DNA of 29,897 nt. Source: CANKHA01 sp040877285. GTDB taxonomy: Bacteria > Pseudomonadota > Alphaproteobacteria > Rhizobiales > Xanthobacteraceae. The stretch is from contig JBBDNZ010000068.1 of assembly GCA_040877285.1 (NCBI GenBank), forward strand, positions 1-29,897, read 5' to 3'. Every line of letters starts with the position of its first letter. Position 1 is the stretch's first letter. The position numbers and the translations under genes are program-made. This document shows, in pieces, positions 7,595-15,585 of this stretch. The notes beneath the pieces are model-generated. The model was not told the origin of the DNA. It was given only the letters and a program-made list of their open reading frames with translations, and ran no database searches.

Positions 7595-8647
7595 GTGATC
7601 CGTTTGGGCATTGTGGGCTGCAATTATGGACGCACGGTGCTGCTGCCGGCCTTTCGCACCGACGCGCGCTGCGAGGTCGTGGCGCTGGCGGGCACCGACG
7701 CGGCGCGCGCGGCGCAGCTTGCACGCGAAGCCGGCGTACCCAAAAGTTTCGGCGATTGGCGGGCACTGGTCGAGGACAAGACCGTCGATGCCGTGGCCAT
7801 CGCCACGCCGCCGCGCCAGCAGGCCGCCATTGCGGTCCGCGCCTTGGAACTGGGCAAGCCGGTGTTTGCCGAAAAGCCGATGGCGGCCACGCTTGCGAGC
7901 GCAGAGGCCATGCTCAAGCAAGCCTGCATCGCCCGCAAACCCGCCGTGATCGATTTTGAATTTCCGGAACTTCTCTCCTGGCAGCGCGCCAAGGCGATGC
8001 TCGATGACGGCGCTATTGGCACGCTGCGCCATGTCGTCGTCACCTGGAATGTGGAAAATGCCACCACGCGGGCGCGGCTTCGCAGCTGGAAGACTCAGGG
8101 CGACGACGGCGGCGGCGTGCTCGGCAATTTCGTCAGCCATTGCTTTCATTATCTGGAATGGTTCTGCGGCCCTATCGCCACACTCTCGGCGCGCGTCTTC
8201 GGGCTCCCCGGCGATCCCGGATTCGAGGCGACCGTGGCGCTGGCATTTACTTTCGCCTCCGGCGCGGGCGGCAGCCTGACCATGAGCAGCGCTTCCTATC
8301 TCGGCTCCGGGCATCGCATCGAATTCTACGGCGAAGACGGCAGCCTGTTCCTGATCAACGCCGGCAGCGACTATACGCGCGGTTTTGAGCTGACGGCGGC
8401 GCGGCGGAGTACGGGAAAGCCGGAGCGCATCGAGATTATTGATCCCGACGAATACAAATATGCGGACGGAAGGATCGCGCCGGTATCGCGCCTCGCCCGC
8501 CGCTTTCTTGACGCCATTGAGGAGAAGGACCAAGCCTCTCCCGGCTTTGCCGAAGGATTTCGCGTGCAACAGCTGATCGACGCCGCCCGGCGGTCGCACA
8601 ATACCCGGCGCCTCGTTGAAACTCCGGTCAAGGAGTCCGTCACATGA
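7595..8647 (+). CDS. Gfo/Idh/MocA family NAD(P)-dependent sugar oxidoreductase
   Basis: The product is 350 residues long. The N-terminal Rossmann domain opens with IRLGIVGCNYGRTVLLPAFR, and the family motif AEKPMA (EKP, catalytic Lys) lies near residue 95. The C-terminal alpha/beta domain contains GGGVLGNFVSHCFHYLEWF. These enzymes oxidise or reduce hydroxyl/keto groups of (nucleotide) sugars. The open frame begins at an ATG at 7541, but those 18 codons do not look like the family and have no ribosome binding site. The GTG at 7595 directly precedes the Rossmann strand and has GGGTGG upstream, so I prefer it. It is the first gene of a seven-gene chain and overlaps the next by ATGA. The likely role is oxidation of a sugar to a ketone before C-methylation, or reduction after it (inferred). 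Confidence 0.85.
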   Translation: MIRLGIVGCNYGRTVLLPAFRTDARCEVVALAGTDAARAAQLAREAGVPKSFGDWRALVEDKTVDAVAIATPPRQQAAIAVRALELGKPVFAEKPMAATLASAEAMLKQACIARKPAVIDFEFPELLSWQRAKAMLDDGAIGTLRHVVVTWNVENATTRARLRSWKTQGDDGGGVLGNFVSHCFHYLEWFCGPIATLSARVFGLPGDPGFEATVALAFTFASGAGGSLTMSSASYLGSGHRIEFYGEDGSLFLINAGSDYTRGFELTAARRSTGKPERIEIIDPDEYKYADGRIAPVSRLARRFLDAIEEKDQASPGFAEGFRVQQLIDAARRSHNTRRLVETPVKESVT

Positions 8648-9627
8648 GCCCGCGGCGCACCCTCGTCACCGGCGGCAGCGGCTTCATCGGCTCCGCCCTG
8701 GTGAAGCGATTGCTGCGCGAGGGATGCAGCGTGCGCGTGCTCGACGACAATTCGCGCGGTGCGCCGCGCCGGCTGGCGGGCGTTGAAAAGGACATCGAGT
8801 TTATCGCCGGCGATATCCGCGATGCGGCAGCCGTGGCCGGCGCCATGCGCGGCGTCCATGAGGTACATCACCTCGCTTACATAAACGGCACCGAATTTTT
8901 CTACAGCGCCCCTGAATTGGTGCTGGAGGTAGGCATCAAGGGGATGATCAATGTGCTCGACGCTTGCAAGCGGCACGGCGTCGGTACGCTGGTCCTCGCC
9001 TCAAGCTCCGAGGTCTATCAGCAGCCGCCGAAAATCCCGACCGACGAGACCGCGCCGCTGATCGTGCCCGACCCGATGAACCCGCGCTATTCCTACGGCG
9101 GCGGCAAGATCATCAGCGAACTCATGGCGATCAACTATGGGCGCAAGCATTTCGAGCGCGTCTTGATCTTCCGTCCGCACAATATCTATGGCCCCGACAT
9201 GGGCTGGGAGCATGTGGTGCCGCAGTTCGCGCTGCGGATGAAGCGTCTCATGGCCAAGACGCTGTCCGGGCCGGTGTCCTTTCCGATCCAGGGCAGCGGC
9301 AGCGAGACCCGCAGCTTTTGTTACGTGGACGACCTGGTGGAAGGCGTCATGGCGATGCGTGCGCGCGGCGAGCACCTCAACATTTACCATATCGGCACCA
9401 CCGAAGAGATCACGATCGCCGAGCTTGCCCGCCGCATCGCCCGCCACGCCGGGCGCGATATTAACCTTGTCGCCGGCGCGGCGTTGGCGGGATCGACGCC
9501 GCGGCGCTGCCCGGACATTTCGAAATTGACCCGGCTGGGCTATAAGCCGCGCGTGCCGCTCGACGCCGGCCTGCCGCCGACGCTCGACTGGTACTGGCGC
9601 CATGCCGATCTGGCGCCGAAAGCCTGA
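8644..9627 (+). CDS. NAD-dependent epimerase/dehydratase (extended SDR)
   Basis: This 327-residue extended short-chain dehydrogenase acts on nucleotide sugars. The NAD-binding motif is VTGGSGFIGSALVKRLL (residues 6-22). The Ser of LASSSEVYQ and the YxxxK pair in YSYGGGK form the catalytic triad. RPHNIYGPDMGWEHVVPQF is the typical substrate-side segment, and ETRSFCYVDDLVEG follows. Closest relatives by feel are UDP-glucose 4-epimerase or UDP-glucuronate decarboxylase/4-epimerase types. Given the nucleotide-sugar dehydrogenase in the same operon, a uronic acid substrate is plausible but unproven. Its ATG overlaps the preceding stop (ATGA), so translation is probably coupled. Confidence 0.9.
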   Translation: MSPRRTLVTGGSGFIGSALVKRLLREGCSVRVLDDNSRGAPRRLAGVEKDIEFIAGDIRDAAAVAGAMRGVHEVHHLAYINGTEFFYSAPELVLEVGIKGMINVLDACKRHGVGTLVLASSSEVYQQPPKIPTDETAPLIVPDPMNPRYSYGGGKIISELMAINYGRKHFERVLIFRPHNIYGPDMGWEHVVPQFALRMKRLMAKTLSGPVSFPIQGSGSETRSFCYVDDLVEGVMAMRARGEHLNIYHIGTTEEITIAELARRIARHAGRDINLVAGAALAGSTPRRCPDISKLTRLGYKPRVPLDAGLPPTLDWYWRHADLAPKA

Positions 9628-9641
9628 CGGGGGATTTCGTT

Positions 9642-10910
9642 TTGCGTCCAATAAAAGTTGCCCGCGCGGCCGGCACCGGTGCCAGCGTTCCCTTCGAAAG
9701 CTGCCAGGTCTGCGGGCATGCGCCGCTCGAAAACGTGCTGTCGCTCGGTTACATGCCGCCGGTGAACCAGATGGTTCCCATCGGGCAGGTGCCGCGCCAG
9801 CAACCGTGGTTTCCCACCGACCTGCTTTACTGCCGCAACTGCGAGCTGGTGCAGCTTGGTCTTGCCGTCGATCCGGTTATCATCTTCCCGCCTGAATATC
9901 CCTACACCAGCGGCATGACCAAGCTCTTGCGCGACAATTTCGCCGAGCTTTATGCCGAGTCCTCGGCCATGCTGAAGCTCAAGGCCGGCGATCTTGTGAT
10001 CGACATCGGCTCCAACGACGGCACGTTGCTTTCCAATTTCAAGAACGGCGGCCACCGCGTGCTCGGCATCGAGCCGACCGACGTGGGCCACATCGCCAAT
10101 GAACGCGGCATCCCGACGCTGCAACGCTATTTCGGCCCGGAGACCGCGCGCGACGTGCACAAGCAGCATGGCGCCGCCCGCGTCGTCACCGCCGCCAATT
10201 GCTTCGCCCATATCGAGGACGTGCACGCCATCGTGGACGGCATTGTCGCGCTGCTCGGCCCTGATGGGGTGTTCATTTCCGAATCACATTATCTGATCGG
10301 ATTGCTCGACAAGCTGCAATACGACACGATCTATCACGAGCACCTGCGCTATTACTCGCTCACCAGCCTCAAGCATCTTTTGGAGATGCACGATCTTGAG
10401 GTTTTCCACGCGCGCCCAATCCCCACCCACGGCGGCTCGATCCGCGTCTATGCGGCGCGGCGCGGCGCGCAAAAGGTGCAGCCGAGCGTCGCCGCCATGC
10501 TTGCGGCCGAGCCGCGCGGCGATGTCATGGCGCAACGGTTGGCCGAGTTCCGCCGCGAGGTGGTGCTGACCAAGCTGCGGTTGCACTCTCTCCTGCGCGA
10601 GATCAAGGAAAAAGGCGGGCGCATCGCCGGCATCAGCGCGCCGTCGCGCGCCAGCACGCTGGTCAACTATGTCGGCCTCGACGAAGGCATCATCGATTAT
10701 GTCTGTGAGATCCCCGGTTCCCTGAAGATCGGCAAATATATGCCGGGAACGCACATTCCGGTGGTGGATGAAAAAAAGCTGTTCGAAGACCAGCCGGACT
10801 GCGCGGTGATCTTTTCCTGGCACATCGCCGACGAGCTGGCGCCGAAGCTCAAGGCCAAGGGATTCCGCGGAAAACTGGTGACGCCCTTGCCGACGCCCCG
10901 CTTCCTGTGA
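9642..10910 (+). CDS. Zinc-finger class I SAM-dependent sugar C-methyltransferase
   Basis: This 422-residue three-part methyltransferase is of the type that adds a methyl group to C-3 of NDP-keto-sugars (TylC3/NovU/CloU class). The N-terminal zinc-binding domain has CQVCG (about residues 21-25) and CRNCELVQLG (about 64-67). The SAM domain carries VIDIGSNDGTLLSNF near residue 120. The C-terminal domain carries ISAPSRASTLVNYVGLD and PGSLKIGKYMPGTHIPV. Translation must begin at the TTG at 9642: there is no in-frame ATG or GTG between the upstream gene and the first zinc Cys, and GGGGGA lies about 7 bases before this TTG. It follows the epimerase by 14 bp. The substrate would be a 3- or 4-keto sugar nucleotide, which the upstream oxidoreductase could supply (inference). 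Confidence 0.88.
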   Translation: MRPIKVARAAGTGASVPFESCQVCGHAPLENVLSLGYMPPVNQMVPIGQVPRQQPWFPTDLLYCRNCELVQLGLAVDPVIIFPPEYPYTSGMTKLLRDNFAELYAESSAMLKLKAGDLVIDIGSNDGTLLSNFKNGGHRVLGIEPTDVGHIANERGIPTLQRYFGPETARDVHKQHGAARVVTAANCFAHIEDVHAIVDGIVALLGPDGVFISESHYLIGLLDKLQYDTIYHEHLRYYSLTSLKHLLEMHDLEVFHARPIPTHGGSIRVYAARRGAQKVQPSVAAMLAAEPRGDVMAQRLAEFRREVVLTKLRLHSLLREIKEKGGRIAGISAPSRASTLVNYVGLDEGIIDYVCEIPGSLKIGKYMPGTHIPVVDEKKLFEDQPDCAVIFSWHIADELAPKLKAKGFRGKLVTPLPTPRFL

Positions 10911-11650
10911 TGCGCGCGAGCCTGATGCAACAGGACAAACAGAAGGAAATCGCCTTCTTCGACCGCCATGCGGAGGCGGACGAATACGACGTGTTCACGC
11001 CGCAGGCCAACAGTAAGCTGATCGACGCTTTCGTGCGGCTAAGCGGCCTTCCCAAAGGGGCGCGGGTCGCGGACCTCGGCTGCGGCTCCGGCGTCTTCAC
11101 CCATCTGCTGCATCAAGCCGGCTATGACAGCACCGGCGTGGACATCAGCCCCAAGCTCATCGAAGTCGGCCTGGCCAAATATCCGCACCTGCGGCTGATC
11201 GAAGGCGACATCGAGAAACTGCCCTTCCCGTCCGGCAGCCTCGATGGCGCGCTGCTCAGCGGCGTCGTCCACCACCTGCCCGACCCGCATCAATGCGCGG
11301 CGGAGGTATTCCGCGTGCTGCGGCGCGGGGGAAAATTCGTCGCCTTCGATCCCAACCGCATGAATCCCTTCATGTACCTCTATCGCGACCGCACCTCGCC
11401 ATTTTATAGTCCGGTCGGAGTGACCGAGAACGAGCGGCCGGTCCTGGCATGGCAGGTCGCCGGCGTGTTCGAACGGGCGGGGTTCGCTGTCTCGACCGAC
11501 TATCTCGGCGGACTGGCCTATCGCTATGTGGCCTCGAAACGCACGCGCCACTTGCTGCCGATATACAATGCGATCGATGCCGCGATCGCCCGGCTTGGTT
11601 TCTTGAAACATATACGGCCTTTCGTGCTGACCAGCGGAGTGAAGCCTTGA
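10910..11650 (+). CDS. Class I SAM-dependent methyltransferase (Methyltransf_11 type)
   Basis: The product has 246 residues with a standard Rossmann-like SAM fold. Motif I is VADLGCGSGVFTHLLHQAGY (about residues 49-68), the acidic motif II is STGVDIS, the post-motif is PFPSGSLDGALLSGVVHHLPD, and VLRRGGKFVAFDPN follows. The last 70 residues (RTSPFYSPVGVTENERPV and on) are less conserved and may bind substrate. The start is uncertain: GTG at 10907, ATG at 10910 overlapping the previous TGA by one base, or ATG at 10925. I use 10910. It is the second methyltransferase in the cassette and could be an O- or N-methyltransferase for the same sugar or its lipid carrier; the acceptor cannot be read. 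Confidence 0.85.
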   Translation: MRASLMQQDKQKEIAFFDRHAEADEYDVFTPQANSKLIDAFVRLSGLPKGARVADLGCGSGVFTHLLHQAGYDSTGVDISPKLIEVGLAKYPHLRLIEGDIEKLPFPSGSLDGALLSGVVHHLPDPHQCAAEVFRVLRRGGKFVAFDPNRMNPFMYLYRDRTSPFYSPVGVTENERPVLAWQVAGVFERAGFAVSTDYLGGLAYRYVASKRTRHLLPIYNAIDAAIARLGFLKHIRPFVLTSGVKP

Positions 11651-12891
11651 AGAACGTCGCCCCCGAAACGGTCGCCCGCGCGAAGGGATCGGCCGTCGAG
11701 ACCGCCGACGTCACCGTGGTCGGCGGCGCCGGGCATGTGGGCATTCCGCTGGTGCTGGCGCTGGCCGAGGCCGGCTTCCGCGTCAACGTCAACGACCTCA
11801 ATCGCGCGAGCCTGGAGACGCTCAAAGCGGGACGCCTGCCCTTCATCGAGCATGGCGCGGAAAGCCTGCTGAAGAAGGCGCTAGCCGACAAGCGCTTGGT
11901 GTTCACGGACCGGCCCGACCAAATTTCTTCCAAAGGCCCCGTCGTCGTCACCATCGGCACGCCGGTCGATGAATTCCTCAATCCCGTGCGCAAGGTCGTT
12001 CAGGAATGCATCGATGCGCTGTTGCCCTCGCTGTCCGACGGACAATTGCTGGTGCTGCGCTCGACGGTGTTTCCCGGAACGACCGATTGGCTCGACGCCT
12101 ATCTGAAGAGCCGCGGCCGCAAGCTCAAGGTCGCCTTGTGCCCGGAACGCGTGGTGCAGGGCTACGGCATTAAGGAATTGCGCGAGATGCCGCAGATCGT
12201 CAGCGGCACGACGCCGGAGGCCGAACGCGAGGCGGTGGCTTTGTTCAAACCCATTGCGCCGGAATTGATCGTGGTCTCTCCGCTGGAAGCGGAGTTCGCC
12301 AAGCTGTTCAACAACGCCTACCGCTACATCGAATTCGCCGCCACCAATGAATTCTATCTGATCGCCAAGTCGGCCGGCCTCGACTATCAGAAGATCCTCC
12401 GCGCGATGAAGCACAATTATCCGCGGGCGAAGAATATTCCCGGCCCCGGATTCGCCGCAGGACCCTGCCTGCTCAAGGATACGATGCAGCTCGCGGCTTT
12501 CGCCCGCAATCAATTCGGACTCGGTCATGCCGCCATGCTGGTGAACGAGGGATTGGTGCTGCATGTGGTCGAAGATCTCAGGCGCAAATACGATCTCGGC
12601 AAGATGACCGTCGGACTGCTCGGTATGGCTTTTAAGGCGGACATCGACGACATCCGCGCCTCGCTCAGCTACAAGATGAAGAAGGTGCTTGCGAGCCACG
12701 CACGCGCGGTGCTCGCCACCGATCCCTTCGTCACCGACGATCCTGAATTGCTGCCGCTCGACGACGTGGTGGCGCGCAGCGACCTGTTGATCCTGTGCAC
12801 CCCGCACGCGCGCTACAAACAGGCGGACCTGAAGGGAAAACCGGTGGTGGACGTCTGGGGCTTCCTTGAGAACGCCAACGTCGTTCGCTGA
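11647..12891 (+). CDS. UDP-glucose/GDP-mannose dehydrogenase family nucleotide-sugar dehydrogenase
   Basis: This 414-residue enzyme oxidises the C-6 hydroxyl of a nucleotide sugar to a carboxylate in two NAD-dependent steps. The Rossmann motif is VTVVGGAGHVGIPLVLALAE (from about residue 21). The helix FAKLFNNAYRYIEFAATNEF carries the conserved Lys/Asn. The catalytic Cys is in GPGFAAGPCLLKD. The C-terminal UDP-binding domain starts near VGLLGMAFKADIDDIR. It resembles the WecC/TviB branch more than UDP-glucose dehydrogenase proper. The open frame extends back to 11449 inside the previous gene, but the likely start is the TTG at 11647: it overlaps the upstream stop as TTGA, has GGAG 8 bases ahead, and no ATG/GTG occurs before the Rossmann strand. 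Confidence 0.88.
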   Translation: MKNVAPETVARAKGSAVETADVTVVGGAGHVGIPLVLALAEAGFRVNVNDLNRASLETLKAGRLPFIEHGAESLLKKALADKRLVFTDRPDQISSKGPVVVTIGTPVDEFLNPVRKVVQECIDALLPSLSDGQLLVLRSTVFPGTTDWLDAYLKSRGRKLKVALCPERVVQGYGIKELREMPQIVSGTTPEAEREAVALFKPIAPELIVVSPLEAEFAKLFNNAYRYIEFAATNEFYLIAKSAGLDYQKILRAMKHNYPRAKNIPGPGFAAGPCLLKDTMQLAAFARNQFGLGHAAMLVNEGLVLHVVEDLRRKYDLGKMTVGLLGMAFKADIDDIRASLSYKMKKVLASHARAVLATDPFVTDDPELLPLDDVVARSDLLILCTPHARYKQADLKGKPVVDVWGFLENANVVR

Positions 12892-12894
12892 ACG

Positions 12895-13659
12895 ATGCCG
12901 CAACGCCTCGATCTCGTCATTCCCGTCTACAACGAAGGCCGCAATATCGTGCAAGTGCTCGGCGCGCTGCGGCGCGAGGTGAAGACACCGCCGCGCGTGC
13001 TGATCTGCTACGACATGCCGGAGGACGACACCCTGCCGGCGATCCGCGCCCATCCCGAGCTGATCGGCGCCTTGAACATCGAATTTGTCCGCAACCGTGG
13101 GCGCGGGGCGCATGGAGCGGTACTGACTGGCCTTGGCGCCAGCACGGCGGCCTTTGTCGTCGTCTATCCCGCCGACGACGATTTCAACGCCGGCATCCTC
13201 GACCGCATGGCGGCGGTCGCCGAAAGCGGCTGCGACATCGTCTGCGCCAGCCGCTTCATCCCCGGCGGCAGCATGGTGGGCTGCCCCTGGCACAAGGCGG
13301 TGCTGGTGCACACCGCCAGTTTCACCCTCCATCATCTGGCGCGGCTGCCGGCGCGCGACGCCACCAGCGGATTTCGGCTGTTCTCGCGCCGCGCGATCGA
13401 TAACATCGTCATCGAGTCCGATCAGGGCTTTGCCTACAGCATCGAACTGCTGGTCAAGGCGCATCGCCTGGGATGGCGCATCGGCGAAGTCCCGGCGCAA
13501 TGGATCGAACGCAAAGCAGGACAAAGCCGCTTTCGCGTGCTGAGATGGCTGCCGGCTTATCTGCGCTGGTATTTTTATGCCTTTGCCACGACCTGGCTGC
13601 GCCGGGGCCCGCGCACGGTCCCGATGAAAGCGATTGAGCGGAGCCGGGGAAGCGCATGA
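12895..13659 (+). CDS. Family 2 glycosyltransferase
   Basis: This 254-residue GT-A fold enzyme resembles dolichol/polyprenyl-phosphate sugar synthases. It opens with DLVIPVYNEGRNIVQVLGAL, has the metal/nucleotide-binding Asp cluster VVYPADDDFNAG near residue 90, and later RDATSGFRLFSRRAI and QGFAYSIELLVKAHRLGWRIGEVP, the typical acceptor-side region. There is no clear membrane helix, though the C-terminal stretch LPAYLRWYFYAFATTWLRR could lie on the membrane. It begins 3 bases after the dehydrogenase stop. In context it probably moves the modified sugar onto a lipid carrier or a growing glycan; such a polyprenyl-linked sugar could feed the divergent GT-C-like protein at 5331-7481 (inference). 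Confidence 0.9.
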   Translation: MPQRLDLVIPVYNEGRNIVQVLGALRREVKTPPRVLICYDMPEDDTLPAIRAHPELIGALNIEFVRNRGRGAHGAVLTGLGASTAAFVVVYPADDDFNAGILDRMAAVAESGCDIVCASRFIPGGSMVGCPWHKAVLVHTASFTLHHLARLPARDATSGFRLFSRRAIDNIVIESDQGFAYSIELLVKAHRLGWRIGEVPAQWIERKAGQSRFRVLRWLPAYLRWYFYAFATTWLRRGPRTVPMKAIERSRGSA

Positions 13660-14201
13660 GCAAAAAAGAGCCAAAAATCACGGCGCGGCGCAGGACAAAG
13701 ATTTCCCCGTGGTTCGAGGTCATCGAACGCGAGGTGGAATTTGCCGCGGGCGAAGCGCCGCAGCGCTATCACGCGGTCGGCCAGAACGATTATGTGGCGA
13801 TCGTCGCATTCACGCCGTCCGGCCAGATTCCGATCGTGCGGCAATATCGTCCGGCGGTCGAAGCCTTTACCTGGGAATTGCCTGCCGGCCTCGTGGACGA
13901 TGGGGAAGAGCCGGCCGAATGCTGCCGCCGCGAATTGCTGGAGGAAACCGGCTATCCGGCGCGCGCCGTTCACGCTCTCGGCACCGCCTATCCCTGCACC
14001 GGACGGCTGAGCAACCGCGTGCATTCGTTTTTTATCGAAACCGGCGAGCGCACAAAAACCTTCGAGCCGGAAGCCGGGCTGACGGTGCGGCTGGTTTCGC
14101 CCCCCGAGTTGGACGGGCTCATTAAATCCGGAGAATTCACCTCGCAAACCCATCTCGGCGCCCTGCTGCTGGCAACCCTGCGTTCCTTTGTGAAATTTTG
14201 A
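13656..14201 (+). CDS. NUDIX hydrolase (ADP-ribose/nucleotide-sugar pyrophosphatase-like)
   Basis: This 181-residue protein carries a textbook Nudix box: Gly of PAGLVDDGEE, then REL and LEETGY, fitting GX5EX7REUXEEXGU exactly (about residues 79-101). The preceding VRQYRPAVEAFTWELPAG segment is the hallmark of ADP-ribose/NDP-sugar pyrophosphatases, which hydrolyse the diphosphate of nucleotide sugars. The ATG overlaps the glycosyltransferase stop as ATGA, so it is firmly part of the cassette. A housekeeping or quality-control role, such as removing off-pathway sugar nucleotides, would fit; the real substrate is unknown. It is the last gene of the run; a 132-bp gap to hemA follows with no clear intrinsic terminator. 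Confidence 0.9.
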   Translation: MSKKEPKITARRRTKISPWFEVIEREVEFAAGEAPQRYHAVGQNDYVAIVAFTPSGQIPIVRQYRPAVEAFTWELPAGLVDDGEEPAECCRRELLEETGYPARAVHALGTAYPCTGRLSNRVHSFFIETGERTKTFEPEAGLTVRLVSPPELDGLIKSGEFTSQTHLGALLLATLRSFVKF

Positions 14202-14333
14202 GGGCCGCAAAGGCGGACAATCCATGTCCTGTTGCGCACCCCCTATGCGGGGACGCGGCGAATCTAGCCTCGACAAGCAGCGTGGAACCCTTCTAAAAAA
14301 GCACGAACCGGACCCGCTCCCCAGAGGCTGCGC

Positions 14334-15563
14334 ATGGATTACGAGGTCTTTTTCGCGGACGCGCTCGCCAAGCTGCGGGAGGAGCGGCGCTACCGCGTTT
14401 TCGCCGATCTCGAGCGCCTGGCGGGGCGTTTTCCCCATGCGCTGTGGCACTCGCCGTCCGGCCCCCGCGAGGTCGTGATCTGGTGCTCCAACGACTATCT
14501 CGGCATGGGTCAGCATCCCAAGGTGCTGGGCGCCATGATCGAAACGGCGACCCGGGTGGGCACCGGCGCCGGCGGCACCCGCAACATCGCCGGCACCAAT
14601 CATCCCCTGGTCGAACTCGAGCGCGAACTGGCCGACCTGCATCGCAAGGAAGCGGCCCTGGTCTTCACCTCGGGCTATGTGTCGAACGAGACCGGCATCG
14701 CCACGCTGGCCAGGCTCATCCCGGACTGCCTGATCCTGTCCGACGCTTACAACCACAATTCGATGATCGAGGGTGTGCGGCGCTCGGGCCGCGAGAAGAA
14801 AATCTGGCGTCACAACGACGTCGCCCACCTTGAGCAATTGCTGGCGGAAGCCGGGCCGGGCCGGCCGAAACTGGTCGTCTGCGAGAGCCTCTATTCGATG
14901 GACGGCGACGTGGCGCCGATCCAGCGCATCTGCGACGCGGCGCAACGCTATGGTGCATTGACCTACCTGGACGAAGTCCATGCGGTCGGCATGTATGGCC
15001 CGCGCGGCGGCGGTATCGCCGAGCGCGAGGGCGTCATGCACCGCATTGACGTGATCGAGGGCACGCTGGGCAAGGCCTTCGGCTGCCTTGGCGGCTATAT
15101 CGCCGGCAGCGCCGCGACGATCGATGCCGTCCGCTCCTATGCGCCGGGCTTCATCTTCACCACGGCCTTGCCGCCGGCGATTTGCGCCGCCGCCGCCGCC
15201 GCCATCCGGCACCTGAAGACATCGCAATGGGAGCGCGAGCGGCACCAGGACCGCGCCGGGCGCGTCAAGAGCGTGCTCACCCATGCGGGGCTGCCGGTGA
15301 TGCCGAACGACACGCATATCGTGCCGGTGATGGTGGGCGATCCGGAAAAGTGCAAGGCGGCCTGCGACCTGCTGCTCAACGAATACGGCATCTATATCCA
15401 GCCGATCAATTATCCGACCGTGCCGCGCGGGACGGAACGGCTGCGCATCACGCCCTCGCCCTATCACGAAGACGCGCTGATCGACCGTCTTGCCGAGGCG
15501 CTGGTGGACGTATGGCAGCGGCTCGGGCTGCCGCTCAAGAGCCGCGCGCTGGCGGCGGAATAG
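14334..15563 (+). CDS. hemA: 5-aminolevulinate synthase
   Basis: This PLP enzyme condenses glycine and succinyl-CoA to 5-aminolevulinate, the first step of haem synthesis by the C4 route, which is characteristic of alphaproteobacteria. The product has 409 residues, the family length. Features are MDYEVFFADALAKLREERRYRVF at the start, VWCSNDYLGMG-like WCSNDYLGMG, GTGAGGTRNIAGT, the cofactor-binding YLDEVHAVGMYG, and the PLP Lys247 in EGTLGKAFGC. AGAGG lies 7 bases before the ATG. A weak sigma70-like pair (TCGACA, 17 bases, CTAAAA) lies near 14270-14300. It could be transcribed partly from the upstream cassette, but its function is unrelated. It converges on the AbrB-type gene, with 22 bp between stops. 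Confidence 0.97.
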   Translation: MDYEVFFADALAKLREERRYRVFADLERLAGRFPHALWHSPSGPREVVIWCSNDYLGMGQHPKVLGAMIETATRVGTGAGGTRNIAGTNHPLVELERELADLHRKEAALVFTSGYVSNETGIATLARLIPDCLILSDAYNHNSMIEGVRRSGREKKIWRHNDVAHLEQLLAEAGPGRPKLVVCESLYSMDGDVAPIQRICDAAQRYGALTYLDEVHAVGMYGPRGGGIAEREGVMHRIDVIEGTLGKAFGCLGGYIAGSAATIDAVRSYAPGFIFTTALPPAICAAAAAAIRHLKTSQWERERHQDRAGRVKSVLTHAGLPVMPNDTHIVPVMVGDPEKCKAACDLLLNEYGIYIQPINYPTVPRGTERLRITPSPYHEDALIDRLAEALVDVWQRLGLPLKSRALAAE

Positions 15564-15585
15564 CCGTTCAACCCGGCGGGCCGCA

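Noticed and set aside
11881..13674. 597-codon minus-strand frame across the dehydrogenase and glycosyltransferase genes
   Set aside because: No recognisable domain, skewed composition (Ala, Arg, Gln, His), and mirrors the codon bias of two clear plus-strand genes.
14202..14333. Terminator or small gene between the NUDIX gene and hemA
   Set aside because: Only a short CCCC/GGGG pairing and a weak promoter-like pair are visible; no coding signal.
13575..15467. 630-codon minus-strand frame opposite the NUDIX and hemA genes
   Set aside because: Same shadow pattern; hemA and the NUDIX gene are unmistakable on the plus strand.
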